Shown here in pieces: positions 33,499-41,780 of a DNA stretch of 64,000 nucleotides; the stretch's first letter is position 1, and every line of letters begins with the position of its first letter. The stretch comes from Coliplasma sp045538555 (GTDB lineage: Bacteria > Bacillota > Clostridia > Oscillospirales > CAG-382), in the NCBI GenBank assembly GCA_045538555.1, contig JAZSRP010000049.1:62001-126000 (forward strand), in the 5' to 3' direction. A program made the translations under genes and the position numbers. A model generated the notes under the pieces. It did no database searches and was not told where the DNA came from. It was given only the letters and a program-made list of their open reading frames with translations.

Positions 33499-34782
33499 AT
33501 GAAATTTTTTAGACCAAAGCTTCTTGACGTTTTTAAAGGATATTCAAAAAAACAGCTCGTGTCTGACATTGTGGCAGGCGTTATAGTTGCCGTCATTGCC
33601 CTTCCGCTGTCGATCGCACTTGCGATCGCATCCGGCGTCTCTCCCGAGAGAGGGTTGTATACGGCAATCGTCGCCGGTTTTGCTATATCGGCATTGGGCG
33701 GAAGCCGTGTCAATATCTCAGGCCCCACGGCGGCGTTTGCCGCCATTGTTGCGGGCATTGTTGCTGAGCATGGAGTGGGCGGTCTTGCGGTTGCAACTCT
33801 CATGGCGGGTGGAATTTTGGTGCTCATGGGGATTTTGTGTCTGGGCTCGCTGATAAAATATATTCCCGAATCAATAACAGTGGGATTTACATCGGGCATC
33901 GCCGTGACCATTGTTATCGGGCAAATCAAGGATTTTTTTGGTCTGACCTTTGCGTCGGGCACCAATGCCGTGGAAACAACAGAAAAAATTGAGGCAATTG
34001 CAAGCTCTGTTTCCACAACAAACCTTATGGCCGTGCTGGTGGGGGTTTCGGCTTTTTTGATCTTGATTGTTTGGCCAAAAATAAACAAAAAGATTCCCGG
34101 ATCACTGGTGGCGGTTGTTGTGCTTACCGTGGTGGTTGCCGTTTCAAGGATTCGTGTAAACACTATTGGTGATTTGTATTCCATCAGTGCATCACTTCCC
34201 GTATTGTCACTTCCTGATTTTTCTGCGTCAAACATTATGGAACTGATACCAAGTGCATTTACCATCGCAATTCTTGCTGCGATCGAGTCGTTGCTTTCCT
34301 GCGTGGTATCGGACAAGATGATAGATGATGCTCACAACTCAAATACAGAGCTTATTGCACAGGGTACAGGCAACATATGCTCAGCGCTCTTTGGCGGGAT
34401 CCCCGCAACGGGAGCAATAGCAAGAACTGCGGCAAACGTAAAAAACGGAGGCAGATCTCCTGTTTCCGGAATGGTGCATGCCGTCGTGCTGTTGTTGGTT
34501 CTTTTGGTTCTCATGACGTATGCGGTATGGATCCCAATGCCCGTGATTGCCGCTGTGCTGTTTGTGGTGGCATACAATATGAGCGAGTGGCGTCATTTTG
34601 TTTCAATATGCAAAAAAGCGCCCCTGTGTGAAACGACAGTGCTTTTGCTGACCTTTGTTCTCACAGTGGTTTTTGATCTTGTGGTGGCAATAGCGGTTGG
34701 ACTATCAGTGTATTATTTTGTTGTTCTTGGGAAGAAAATACTTAATAGACATTCAAGAAAAATGTCTGCATATAATGAATAA
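33499..34782 (+). CDS. SulP family anion permease lacking a STAS domain
   Basis: A 427-residue membrane transporter with about 12-14 helices. It opens FFRPKLLDVFKGYSKKQLVSDIVAG and has the SulP signature region PLSIALAIASGVSPERGLYTAIV and GSRVNISGPTAAF. Typical SulP proteins are 550-600 residues with a C-terminal STAS domain; this one ends in KKILNRHSRK after the last helix, so STAS is absent. The family moves sulfate, bicarbonate or organic anions; specificity here is open. The start at 33499 has AAGGAAAAGGG upstream; the longer frame would include the promoter. It lies 154 bp before a two-component system. Confidence 0.88.
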   Translation: MKFFRPKLLDVFKGYSKKQLVSDIVAGVIVAVIALPLSIALAIASGVSPERGLYTAIVAGFAISALGGSRVNISGPTAAFAAIVAGIVAEHGVGGLAVATLMAGGILVLMGILCLGSLIKYIPESITVGFTSGIAVTIVIGQIKDFFGLTFASGTNAVETTEKIEAIASSVSTTNLMAVLVGVSAFLILIVWPKINKKIPGSLVAVVVLTVVVAVSRIRVNTIGDLYSISASLPVLSLPDFSASNIMELIPSAFTIAILAAIESLLSCVVSDKMIDDAHNSNTELIAQGTGNICSALFGGIPATGAIARTAANVKNGGRSPVSGMVHAVVLLLVLLVLMTYAVWIPMPVIAAVLFVVAYNMSEWRHFVSICKKAPLCETTVLLLTFVLTVVFDLVVAIAVGLSVYYFVVLGKKILNRHSRKMSAYNE

Positions 34783-34936
34783 GAAACAAGCCCGGGCAAC
34801 ACAAAATTGCTTGGGCTTTGTTGTTGCAAAAAGATCTGCGGGTAGTAAAATAATTATAATGGGCTTTTTTGCGAATTATAACAAATTCAACACAATTTCG
34901 GTACATAATAAAGTATTCGGAACATCGGAGGTACAA

Positions 34937-35584
34937 ATGGCAAGAATATTGATAGCAGAAGACGAAACTCCCATCAGAAAGCTTTTGATAAAAAACCTTG
35001 AGCTTGTAGGGCACACCTGCACAGGTACAGCCGACGGACCGGGAGCGTTGGAGTTGATGAGCAGCCAAAAATTTGATCTTTTGATACTTGATATTATGCT
35101 TCCTGTAATCTCGGGTTTTGAACTGATAAATCACGCTGACGGAATGCCGGTGATTTTTGTGACAGCAAAAGAGGGAATTTCGGACAGACTGAAGGGCTTG
35201 TCCCTGGGAGCAGATGACTATATAGTCAAGCCATTTGAAATGCAGGAATTGCTGCTTCGGGTCCGTGCGGTGCTGCGCAGAACAAAAAAAGATGAAAAAA
35301 TCCTTTGCTTTGATGAGATTAAAGTGGATTTTGAAGCAAAAAAGGTGTTTTTGGCAGGCAAAGAGGTACTTCTTACTCCAAAAGAGTATCTTTTGCTAGA
35401 AACGTTGATACTCAACAGAAATATCGCCCTGTCCCGAGAAAAACTCATTTCCCTTGTGTGGGGATACGATTATGAGGGGGATACACGCACCGTTGATGTG
35501 CACGTGCGTCAGATCCGTGCCAAACTGGGCATATCAGGCCGTCTCAAAACACTTTACAAAATGGGGTACAGGTTTGAGCTATGA
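34937..35584 (+). CDS. OmpR-family response regulator
   Basis: A 215-residue DNA-binding regulator. Residues 1-115 form the receiver domain with the phospho-acceptor Asp in LLILDIMLPVISG, the acidic pair in IAEDET, and Lys in DDYIVKPFE. Residues 125-215 form the winged helix (LTPKEYLLLETLI, TRTVDVHVRQIRAKL). GGAGG precedes the ATG at 34937. Its stop overlaps the start of the kinase gene (ATGA). Targets may include the adjacent membrane-anchored protein at 37016-37876. Confidence 0.94.
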   Translation: MARILIAEDETPIRKLLIKNLELVGHTCTGTADGPGALELMSSQKFDLLILDIMLPVISGFELINHADGMPVIFVTAKEGISDRLKGLSLGADDYIVKPFEMQELLLRVRAVLRRTKKDEKILCFDEIKVDFEAKKVFLAGKEVLLTPKEYLLLETLILNRNIALSREKLISLVWGYDYEGDTRTVDVHVRQIRAKLGISGRLKTLYKMGYRFEL

Positions 35585-36951
35585 AATTGAAATTTCGTGA
35601 AAAAACATTCCTTGCCACTCTTTTTCTGTTTCTGTTGTTTTTCAATGCGGGATTATTCTCGCTTGCGTATTATACCTTCCATACAAATGCCAAGGCAGAG
35701 GAGGGGGTGTGCCTGACGGGACATCAGGTTATTGCAGAATCCATAGAAAAAGAGCTTGAGTATAAAAAATACGGAAAAAAGACCGATGAGCATACGATTC
35801 TTGCCACATACGGCACTTTTTATAAAGATGATGGGCTGTTTTTCCGCTTGGAAAGAGACGGACAGACCATATACTCCGGTCTGCCCGATGGGTTGACAGC
35901 GCCTCTGTGTGGATATTCGGCAACCAGACGTGCCGACGGCAAAAGATATTTCTTGATAACTTCTGAGATATATGGCGGCAACTATGTTTTCACCTATGCA
36001 AAAGACGTCAGTTACCTTGATGAGGATTTCAAAAAAATGGCAACGGTCTTTGGTATATCGTCGCTGGGGGCATCGGTGCTGCTTGCGGCTGTCTTGTTTT
36101 TTGTTTTGCGCCGCCTGTCCTATCCGCTTGAAAAGCTCAGCAGCGCAACAAAAATGATTGCCGACGGCAATTACAAGACACGTGCGGATGAAACCGGAAA
36201 CGACGAGTTTTCGTCCCTTGCCACGGATTTTAACCGAATGGCAGAGCACATTGACCGTCAGGTATGTATGCTGGAAGAAAATTCAAAAACAAAACAGAGC
36301 ATGCTGGACAACCTTGCCCACGAAATGCGTACACCGCTAACCTCAATACGCGGGTATGCAGAGTACCTATTAAATGCCAATGTTGAAGAATCCGAAAAGA
36401 TGGAGGCAGCAGAATATATCATCAGTGAGTCTGAACGCCTCAAGCAGATTGGCGAACGTATACTGGATGAATCGTTTATACGAGAAAACGGAATAGCGGC
36501 AGAGCGATGCGATTTGGGTATCGTTGTGTACAACGTTACAAAATCACTTGCACCCATCGCTTCAATGGAAGGAGTTGCGCTTCGTGCGGAGGGGAAATCC
36601 GTATTTGCACAATGCGATCCCTTGCTGGCTGAAATGCTTTTGTCAAATCTTGCAGACAACGCAATCAAGGCATGCAGAGGGCAGGGAAGCGTGACGGTGG
36701 GATGCATGGGGGATGAATCGGGAGCCACACTGTTTGTCAAAGATACCGGAATCGGTATGACGGAGGAACAGCTTGCCAGAGTAACAGAGCCCTTTTATCG
36801 CACGGATTCTTCTCGTTCCCGAAACAGGGGAGGAAACGGACTGGGACTGTCACTTTGCGACCGTATTGCCAAAGCGCACGGAACCTGCCTGCACTTTAAA
36901 TCCGCTTTAAACAAAGGCACTTCGGTCTCAGTAACTTTTACAAATCCCTAA
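35581..36951 (+). CDS. Sensor histidine kinase
   Basis: A 456-residue membrane kinase: helix 1 (about 10-32), an extracytoplasmic sensor of about 120 residues, helix 2 (about 160-180), a HAMP linker (RRLSYPLEKLSSATKMIADGNY), the HisKA domain with phospho-His in LAHEMRTPLTS, and a HATPase domain with N box SNLADNAIKAC, G1 VKDTGIGM and G2 RGGNGLGLSL. It starts within the stop of the response regulator gene and is its partner. The sensor shows no known ligand-binding motif. Confidence 0.94.
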   Translation: MKLKFREKTFLATLFLFLLFFNAGLFSLAYYTFHTNAKAEEGVCLTGHQVIAESIEKELEYKKYGKKTDEHTILATYGTFYKDDGLFFRLERDGQTIYSGLPDGLTAPLCGYSATRRADGKRYFLITSEIYGGNYVFTYAKDVSYLDEDFKKMATVFGISSLGASVLLAAVLFFVLRRLSYPLEKLSSATKMIADGNYKTRADETGNDEFSSLATDFNRMAEHIDRQVCMLEENSKTKQSMLDNLAHEMRTPLTSIRGYAEYLLNANVEESEKMEAAEYIISESERLKQIGERILDESFIRENGIAAERCDLGIVVYNVTKSLAPIASMEGVALRAEGKSVFAQCDPLLAEMLLSNLADNAIKACRGQGSVTVGCMGDESGATLFVKDTGIGMTEEQLARVTEPFYRTDSSRSRNRGGNGLGLSLCDRIAKAHGTCLHFKSALNKGTSVSVTFTNP

Positions 36952-37015
36952 TATTTTCCAAACAGATTCCGAACAAGCGGAGGGTAGACTCCCTTTACAG
37001 AAAGGAGGAATGAAA

Positions 37016-37876
37016 ATGAAAAAACAAACATTGATGCTGATGACGGCAATAATAATTACAGTTGCCGTACTTGCATTGACTGCCGGAATGACGCTGCTAC
37101 ACATCTCTGCTGTGGGCGAATCTCCTTTGGAAGACCGCACCTCGGTTCCTGAGGTGGTGCAGGAGGATACCGCTGCAGACGATCAGAGTGACTCTGCTGC
37201 TGATACTTCAGATGTTTGTGAGGAAACACCGGAGGAAGAAGTTCCGGAAGAAGAAGCTCCGGAAGCAGATATCTCAGCATCGCAAGAGGATTCTGCCCCC
37301 AACGGTTTTGAGTATCCCGAGTACGAATATGTTGCGGGAGATGCCAGAGAGGTGTATGTCGGGGGCGGCGAGGATGTGAGCAAGGGCGTTGTAATTGACG
37401 TTTATTCACATCAGACCGGAAAACTCGTTGGACAGCTGGCATTCAGATCCCAGGAGATCGTGGCGTATATCAGCAGTCTGGTGCGTGAGACATTTGATCC
37501 TGCAAAAGAGCTGTGGATAGACAGAGATGCAGAGGTATGCCAAAATCTTCCCATGGGAGACTACCGCATTGAGGTCTACGCAGGCACCTGGTTCTCATAT
37601 ACCTATGGAAACGGAGATATGTTTGAGTTGACGCAATGTACCCTCACATTTGCAGGCGGAGAAAAACTCAACGGTTACATTGATTATCTCATCGCAGACC
37701 TTATTGCGGGCATTGAGTCCGGTGAGGTTGCGCCCCCTGCGCCCGAAATGGCAGTATCAAAGCTTTTGTACAGAGGGCTCGAGGGCTACTGGGAAGGTTA
37801 TTATGTTGAGGAAATAAACCATTATGTGCCTGCGGCAGGCAGGTTCAACGAGAGATTCCCGTATGTGGCGGAATAA
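37016..37876 (+). CDS. Membrane-anchored extracellular protein of unknown function
   Basis: A 286-residue protein with an uncleaved-looking N-terminal helix (4-28), a long acidic linker (35-95: runs of EE, EAP, SDS), and an extracytoplasmic domain (100-286) with YVAGDAREVYVGGG, VVIDVYSHQTGKLVGQL and a final YVPAAGRFNERFPYVAE. I do not recognise the domain. The ATG at 37016 is preferred to that at 37010 because AAAGGAGG is seven rather than one base away. It lies 64 bp after the kinase gene in the same direction and shares its terminator, so it may be an accessory or output of the two-component system. Confidence 0.75.
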   Translation: MKKQTLMLMTAIIITVAVLALTAGMTLLHISAVGESPLEDRTSVPEVVQEDTAADDQSDSAADTSDVCEETPEEEVPEEEAPEADISASQEDSAPNGFEYPEYEYVAGDAREVYVGGGEDVSKGVVIDVYSHQTGKLVGQLAFRSQEIVAYISSLVRETFDPAKELWIDRDAEVCQNLPMGDYRIEVYAGTWFSYTYGNGDMFELTQCTLTFAGGEKLNGYIDYLIADLIAGIESGEVAPPAPEMAVSKLLYRGLEGYWEGYYVEEINHYVPAAGRFNERFPYVAE

Positions 37877-37928
37877 AAGAACAAACACAATAACAAAGCC
37901 GTAAAATCGATTCGATACTCCTTATACC

Positions 37929-37974
37929 AAAAAATGCAGACTTGCTGATTGTCGTCAGCGGTCTGCATTTTTTT
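37929..37974 (+). terminator. Terminator of the two-component operon
   Basis: Long stem AAAAATGCAGAC-TT-GCTGA / TCAGC-GGTCTGCATTTTT with loop TTGTCG. Confidence 0.85.
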
Positions 37975-38104
37975 GATGCGTTGATATAAAAAGGGAGATA
38001 TAACTGAACATTCACCCGGCCCACCGCATTTTAGCAGTATCTTTTTTCGCTTTGCATAGAAAAACCGCTTTTTGTCTTATAACAATTCTAATCTCTATTA
38101 TCCA

Positions 38105-38200
38105 AAAACGACAATTTGAGAGAAGAGAGAAGTACCAAGAGTGAAAAGAAAAAAGTACAAAAAGAAAACGACAATCTTCTGTCGAAAATTGCCGTTTTTG
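38105..38200. repeat. AAAACGACAA direct repeats near the element border
   Basis: AAAACGACAA occurs near 38105 and 38166 and again at 38364, just before the left attachment repeat. The second copy is part of a hairpin (AAAACGaCAAT / ATTGcCGTTTT). No credible gene lies in 37975-38399. Confidence 0.5.
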
Positions 38201-38239
38201 TCTATGGGCTACAAAAAAGATATTTTTGCTTGCGCAAAA

Positions 38240-38363
38240 GTGATATAACTTCACTTCGTTCCGCAGTGATATTATTTCGCCCATTACTCGCGAAGCGAAT
38301 ACCACTCGGCGAAAGCCGAATATCACTGCTAAGCAATACAACTCGCCACAGGCGAATATAACT
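38240..38363. repeat. Array of short REP-like hairpins
   Basis: About five consecutive small palindromes separated by ATATAAC, ATATTA, ATACC, ATATCAC or ATACAAC, with a period of about 21-29 bp: a GTGATA...TGATAT unit, CGC/GCG around CTCGCGAAGCG, CTCGGCGAAAGCCGA, CTGCTAAGCA and CTCGCCACAGGCGA. No gene overlaps. Similar hairpin strings occur between genes in gut Clostridia; mobility and function are not known from this sequence. Confidence 0.65.
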
Positions 38364-38364
38364 G

Positions 38365-38399
38365 AAAACGACAAGTTTCGAAAGAAACTTGTCGTTTTC
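38365..38399 (-). terminator. Original terminator of the tRNA-Leu gene, left behind by insertion
   Basis: Near-perfect 14-15-bp stem AAAACGACAAGTTTC / GAAACTTGTCGTTTTC, read on the minus strand directly after the displaced tRNA 3' end. It now terminates nothing obvious. Confidence 0.7.
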
Positions 38400-38453
38400 T
38401 GGTGCGGGTGACAGGACTTGGACCTGCACAACATTGCTGCCACTAGAACCTGA
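38400..38453 (-). repeat. Distal attachment repeat: displaced 3' end of tRNA-Leu
   Basis: 54 bp matching the 3' part of tRNA-Leu (CCA end through the anticodon loop) at 57756-57809, 53/54 identical. The single difference is G at 38421, which changes the T-loop GTTC to GTCC and would inactivate a tRNA made from it. Confidence 0.92.
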
Positions 38454-38761
38454 TGGTGATGCCACCTTGTTGTAATATTTTCGAGATAATGTTATAAGAA
38501 CAAAAAATGTATTGATTCTTCATTCTATCTTTTGCACCACCCAAGGAACCGATATAATAGTCTTCCCAAATTGCTATAACAGAAATAGAGCCATCGAATA
38601 ATGATTCATCGGAAAAATAACGCACGGTAGGCTTTCCTAAGTTATAGGATACCGCAATAACAATTGCTGCTTGATTTCTTCTTCCTTGCTCAGTTCATAG
38701 GAAATCTGTCAAACGCAGCATGTCTATTTTTGAACCATATTTGTAGCAGAGCCTGAATACA

Positions 38762-39031
38762 TTAGTTTTCATGCCCCAACACGCAAACATTTTGACAAAT
38801 GCTTTCGATATCGTGAGTGATATATGTTGAAAGCAAAGTCGTTTTAGTAAAGCTTATTCTCGACAATAGATTCAAGAAATAAAGTCGTTCTTCTGGGGCG
38901 AGTCTCGTGGTAGGCTCGTCAATTATCAGCAAATCAGGAGAATCTAACATTGTCTGTGCAATTCCGGCTCTGTGAAACATACCGTCTGGATATTTTCTAA
39001 GAAGTCTTTTCTTTTCGTCTTTAAGCCCTAC
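38762..39031 (-). pseudogene. Fragment of an ABC transporter ATPase
   Basis: About 90 residues remain of the C-terminal half of a bacitracin-export-type ATPase: LKDEKKRLLRKYPDGMFHRAG in place of the signature region, then GIAQTMLDSPDLLIIDEPTTRLAPEER (Walker B) and LSTYITHDIESICQNVCVLG. The Walker A half is missing, a stop lies just upstream, and the glycine of DEPTxGL is lost. The surrounding 38454-39270 also contains a broken frame (GTG at 38625 on the minus strand) that runs into the attachment repeat and so cannot be a real gene, and a lone C-terminal membrane helix near 39120-39220. Confidence 0.75.
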
Positions 39032-39271
39032 GATTTACACACATTGCTGGGTTTCGTCCAGTCTCTGGCTATTTGAGAGTATGCGTTTTGAAACGCATAT
39101 ATACCCTTGATACCTGATATTGAAAAATTATTTTTTAAAACCAAAAAGCAACAAGAGAGCAACCGAAGAAAGTGCTGCAAAGCCTACAATAAGGAATTTC
39201 TTGATTATGTATGTGTAGACAACATTGGGAATCTTTTATGACCGGATTATGTGGCGCAACTTTCACAGACT

Positions 39272-39440
39272 ATGATCAAAATAAACAACTTAAAGCTTCG
39301 GTATCACGATTTGCGATACGCTTGTGCTTCGCTACTACTTGCTAACGGTGTATCTTTAAAAGAAATCCAAGAGTGAATGGTACATTCGAATTTTAGTACT
39401 ACGGAAAGTATTTCATAACAACATGGAGTTATAACTCAGT
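39272..39440 (+). pseudogene. Remnant of a second tyrosine integrase
   Basis: Translating from 39287 gives LKLRYHDLRYACASLLLANG, then VSLKEIQE, a TGA stop, and VHSNFSTTESIS before a TAA. This matches the catalytic end of the intact integrase at 56446-57621 (HDLRHSCASLLLANGISLKEIQDWLGHSDFSTT), including the HxxR motif, but two in-frame stops, loss of the tyrosine region and absence of the N-terminus make it dead. It marks an earlier integration at this site. Confidence 0.85.
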
Positions 39441-39472
39441 AAGTATAATTGCCAAGAAATCAAGCCTTAAGC

Positions 39473-39500
39473 AAAAAGGACGGTCAAAAAACCGTCCCTA
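39473..39500 (-). terminator. Terminator of the Panacea operon
   Basis: Stem GGACGGT / ACCGTCC with loop CAAAAA, followed by TTTTT on the minus strand; 30 bp after the stop of the membrane protein gene. Confidence 0.75.
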
Positions 39501-39529
39501 AAACATATAAAAAACTTTATATTTTAAGA

Positions 39530-40795
39530 TTATTTTTTTGTTTTTGAATACCCGTAGAAAATAAAAAAGGGTATTGCCATTACAAAAGCAGTAATTAACA
39601 GTGTCACTACTATAAATGATAATGCATTACTCGAGGCAAAATCTATCAGTTTGGGTTCAATATATTTATAAGCAAATGTTTCAATAAACCACCAGCATAA
39701 CAATATAACGTAAGAGCATATGATTATAATATTTAATATTACTATGTATGGATATCTCTTAACAATTCTGTTAATGAAATTGCATTTGGGATTGCCACAA
39801 TCGCCCTCTGGACAACCTTTACAATTGACTGCTATGCTCTTATTTGCCAAACGGGCTATCATAAACATAAATAAGAACAACAAGTTCATAAGGATATGTC
39901 CCATTAAAACAAATCTCCCAACATTTACTTGAACAATATTAGATATGCTAAGATTTGTAATTTCTCCCGTTACAGTAAAATATGCGCCGACAATCACAAA
40001 AATTATTGATACAAATATACCCAAGATGGTAAGAACATTGGTTAATAATGAACTCATTTCGGTTTTTGTTTTATCGAGATCTTCTTTAGTATCATTAAAA
40101 TTAGTTATTGCTTTATTTAAGTTTTCGCTTGTGGTTTCAAATTCCGTTTTAACTTTATCAAACTTTTGATTAACTTTATCGATTTTTTTATCTACAATTT
40201 CATTGGCTTCTTTGATTTTTTTTTCTACGTTATTATCAAATTCCTTTAAAACTGTTTCGTGATTTTTGATTTGTTCTTCGAGTTTTTCGTTAGGTAAACT
40301 CGAAAACTTCTCAAACTCCTTTTCTTGCTTCTTAATATCTTCTTCAGACTTACTTATTCCTTTTCTAACAAGTAATTCGTACTTTAAGGCGGATGAAAAC
40401 ATATTAACATTATATCTGAATTCATTATCATTTAAATAATAATAAAATCCGTCTTTTTCTTGTTTAATTAAACTACTATCACATGATTCAAGCGTGTCGC
40501 CGAAAGTTTTGATAATAGCTATAGGAGCAATCAACTCGTTCCATCGTTTGTTTTCCAACAAATCAAACATAAAGAAATAGTGCGGTCTAAACGATGGGTT
40601 GATCGAGAAAATATTATATAATTTTATAAGAATAGATTCGATCTTTTTGTCTTTTTCTTGCTTTTCGATACCAATATAATCAACATTAGAAAAACAGATT
40701 TCTTTTGCCATCTGTTCGATTAATTTTTGTTGCCTGACTCTTGGATTATCAATTGTCCCGCTTGTTTTTTCGAAATTCTCTTTCTTATCATCCAT
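39530..40795 (-). CDS. Coiled-coil, four-helix membrane protein; candidate toxin or effector partner of the Panacea protein
   Basis: A 421-residue protein. Residues 1-145 form a soluble, mostly helical domain of unknown family. Residues 150-248 are a charged coiled coil (repeated KKIDKVNQKFDKVKTEFE-like heptads). Four membrane helices follow (about 251-275, 294-316, 349-372, 391-413). Between helices 2 and 3 is a four-cysteine cluster (Cys325, 328, 333, 338; CKGCPEGDCGNPKC) that could bind zinc or iron. Its start overlaps the end of the Panacea-domain gene by 8 bp, so the two are co-translated. Panacea antitoxins are known to pair with varied toxins, some membrane-acting; a toxin or phage-triggered membrane effector role is inferred. 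Confidence 0.7.
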   Translation of the reverse strand: MDDKKENFEKTSGTIDNPRVRQQKLIEQMAKEICFSNVDYIGIEKQEKDKKIESILIKLYNIFSINPSFRPHYFFMFDLLENKRWNELIAPIAIIKTFGDTLESCDSSLIKQEKDGFYYYLNDNEFRYNVNMFSSALKYELLVRKGISKSEEDIKKQEKEFEKFSSLPNEKLEEQIKNHETVLKEFDNNVEKKIKEANEIVDKKIDKVNQKFDKVKTEFETTSENLNKAITNFNDTKEDLDKTKTEMSSLLTNVLTILGIFVSIIFVIVGAYFTVTGEITNLSISNIVQVNVGRFVLMGHILMNLLFLFMFMIARLANKSIAVNCKGCPEGDCGNPKCNFINRIVKRYPYIVILNIIIICSYVILLCWWFIETFAYKYIEPKLIDFASSNALSFIVVTLLITAFVMAIPFFIFYGYSKTKK

Positions 40796-41273
40796 TTATT
40801 ACGATCTCGCTTTTTAAATCATATACACCCGAAAAATAACTTTGTATGGATTTAGTGCTAATAATATTGTAATCGATAGAATCGCAAATAGCTTCTTTCC
40901 ATGGTGTTTGTTTTTTAGTAGCAATTCCAAGCATTTGCCTATCATATATACCGTATTCCAATATGAAATTTTTAAAATAATCTCTAATCAGCGAAGGTAT
41001 TGTGAAAACAAAATCATATGGCTTTGTTATAGGATCGTATTCCCAATCATTAAAGATAAACTCTAATTCTTTTATATATGGTCCACAAGGATATGCATAT
41101 ATATCCTCTTCAAAAATCTTTTCGCCATATTTTGCCAAATAACATCCTTGCGCCAAATATAGCAACTTATTCACTTTGTAAAAGTCCATTAAGAATTTTT
41201 CATCAGACATAGACTCCTTAAATTCTATTCCGTAAGAAATAGCCAATTTAGCTATATCGGCGGCTTTGCACAT
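40788..41273 (-). CDS. Panacea (DUF4065) domain protein, antitoxin-like
   Basis: A 161-residue protein with the Panacea/DUF4065 (SocA/GepA-like) signature: KVNKLLYLAQGCYLAKYGEKIFEEDIYAYPCGPYI, with the typical LLY-AQG-YLA helix and GP turn. Proteins of this family act as broad antitoxins that bind many unrelated toxins, usually encoded directly next to them. AAGGAG lies before the ATG. It overlaps the downstream coiled-coil membrane protein gene by 8 bp. A promoter at 41427-41455 and a structured 145-base leader precede it. Toxin-antitoxin function is inferred from family and gene order. Confidence 0.82.
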   Translation of the reverse strand: MCKAADIAKLAISYGIEFKESMSDEKFLMDFYKVNKLLYLAQGCYLAKYGEKIFEEDIYAYPCGPYIKELEFIFNDWEYDPITKPYDFVFTIPSLIRDYFKNFILEYGIYDRQMLGIATKKQTPWKEAICDSIDYNIISTKSIQSYFSGVYDLKSEIVING

Positions 41274-41338
41274 TTTATATCGGCTCCTTAAAATAAAATA
41301 CTATTTAATATTAATATATTTCGAAAACTAAAACTGGT

Positions 41339-41407
41339 GACAGTATGCCAGCAGTGGTTTTTTGAATCAGCTCGGTAGGATTTACTGTTACCTACTGTCT
41401 ATGGCAT
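41339..41407 (-). promoter_or_regulatory. Inverted and interleaved repeats in the Panacea gene leader
   Basis: Two pairings interleave: ATGCCA (41345-41350) with TGGCAT (41402-41407), and GACAGTA (41339-41345) with TACTGTC (41393-41399). Inside them GGTAGG (41374-41379) pairs with CCTAC (41391-41395). The arrangement permits alternative structures or a pseudoknot in the mRNA leader, or protein sites at the DNA level. Confidence 0.45.
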
Positions 41408-41426
41408 GTGGTTAATTCGCTTGAGT

Positions 41427-41455
41427 AGTTTAACAAAAACTTGTTGAAAAGTCAA
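41427..41455 (-). promoter_or_regulatory. Promoter of the Panacea operon
   Basis: Minus strand TTGACT (41455-41450), 17-bp spacer, TAAACT (41432-41427). Confidence 0.7.
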
Positions 41456-41706
41456 GTATATATTCTATTTTATGTTCATAATAACAAAATATACATTACA
41501 GTGGAAGTGTACTGAAATTCAAAGTTGATAAAATAATAAAGGATTAATTTGACTTGACAATATCGATAGAGTTAATATTCAATGTTGTAAAGCATGTGTA
41601 CAATTTATTCACTTAAAATGAAAACCTTGCTGATGGTGTATGCCAAATGAATAGGTTTTCTTTTAATTTTCTTCGATTCAGTTTGGGAAAAAATGTGCAA
41701 TATTTA

Positions 41707-41756
41707 TTGACAAACTTTAAAAACTGTGCTACACTCCGGATGAAACAAAATGTTTC
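41707..41756 (+). promoter_or_regulatory. Promoter and operator of the LexA-like operon
   Basis: TTGACA (41707-41712), 17-bp spacer, TACACT (41730-41735). Immediately downstream, at the expected transcription start, lies the palindrome GAAACA-AAA-TGTTTC (41742-41756). Its position suits repression by the product of the first gene. It differs from the GAACNNNNGTTC box of Bacillus-type LexA. Confidence 0.65.
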
Positions 41757-41780
41757 TATATTTGCGAGGTAGTTATAGTT

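Larger units (their letters stand above)
41274..41780. other. Gene-free divergent control region
   Basis: 507 bp between the Panacea and LexA-like genes. It holds the minus-strand leader with repeated ACAGTA elements (41339-41407), the minus promoter (41427-41455), about 250 bp of AT-rich sequence in which I recognise only a weak + promoter (TTGACA near 41553), and the LexA-like promoter and operator at the right end. Confidence 0.6.

Noticed and set aside
38443..38625. 60-codon minus-strand frame at the left element border
   Set aside because: It runs through the attachment repeat, begins at a chance GTG and has no ribosome site; treated as debris.
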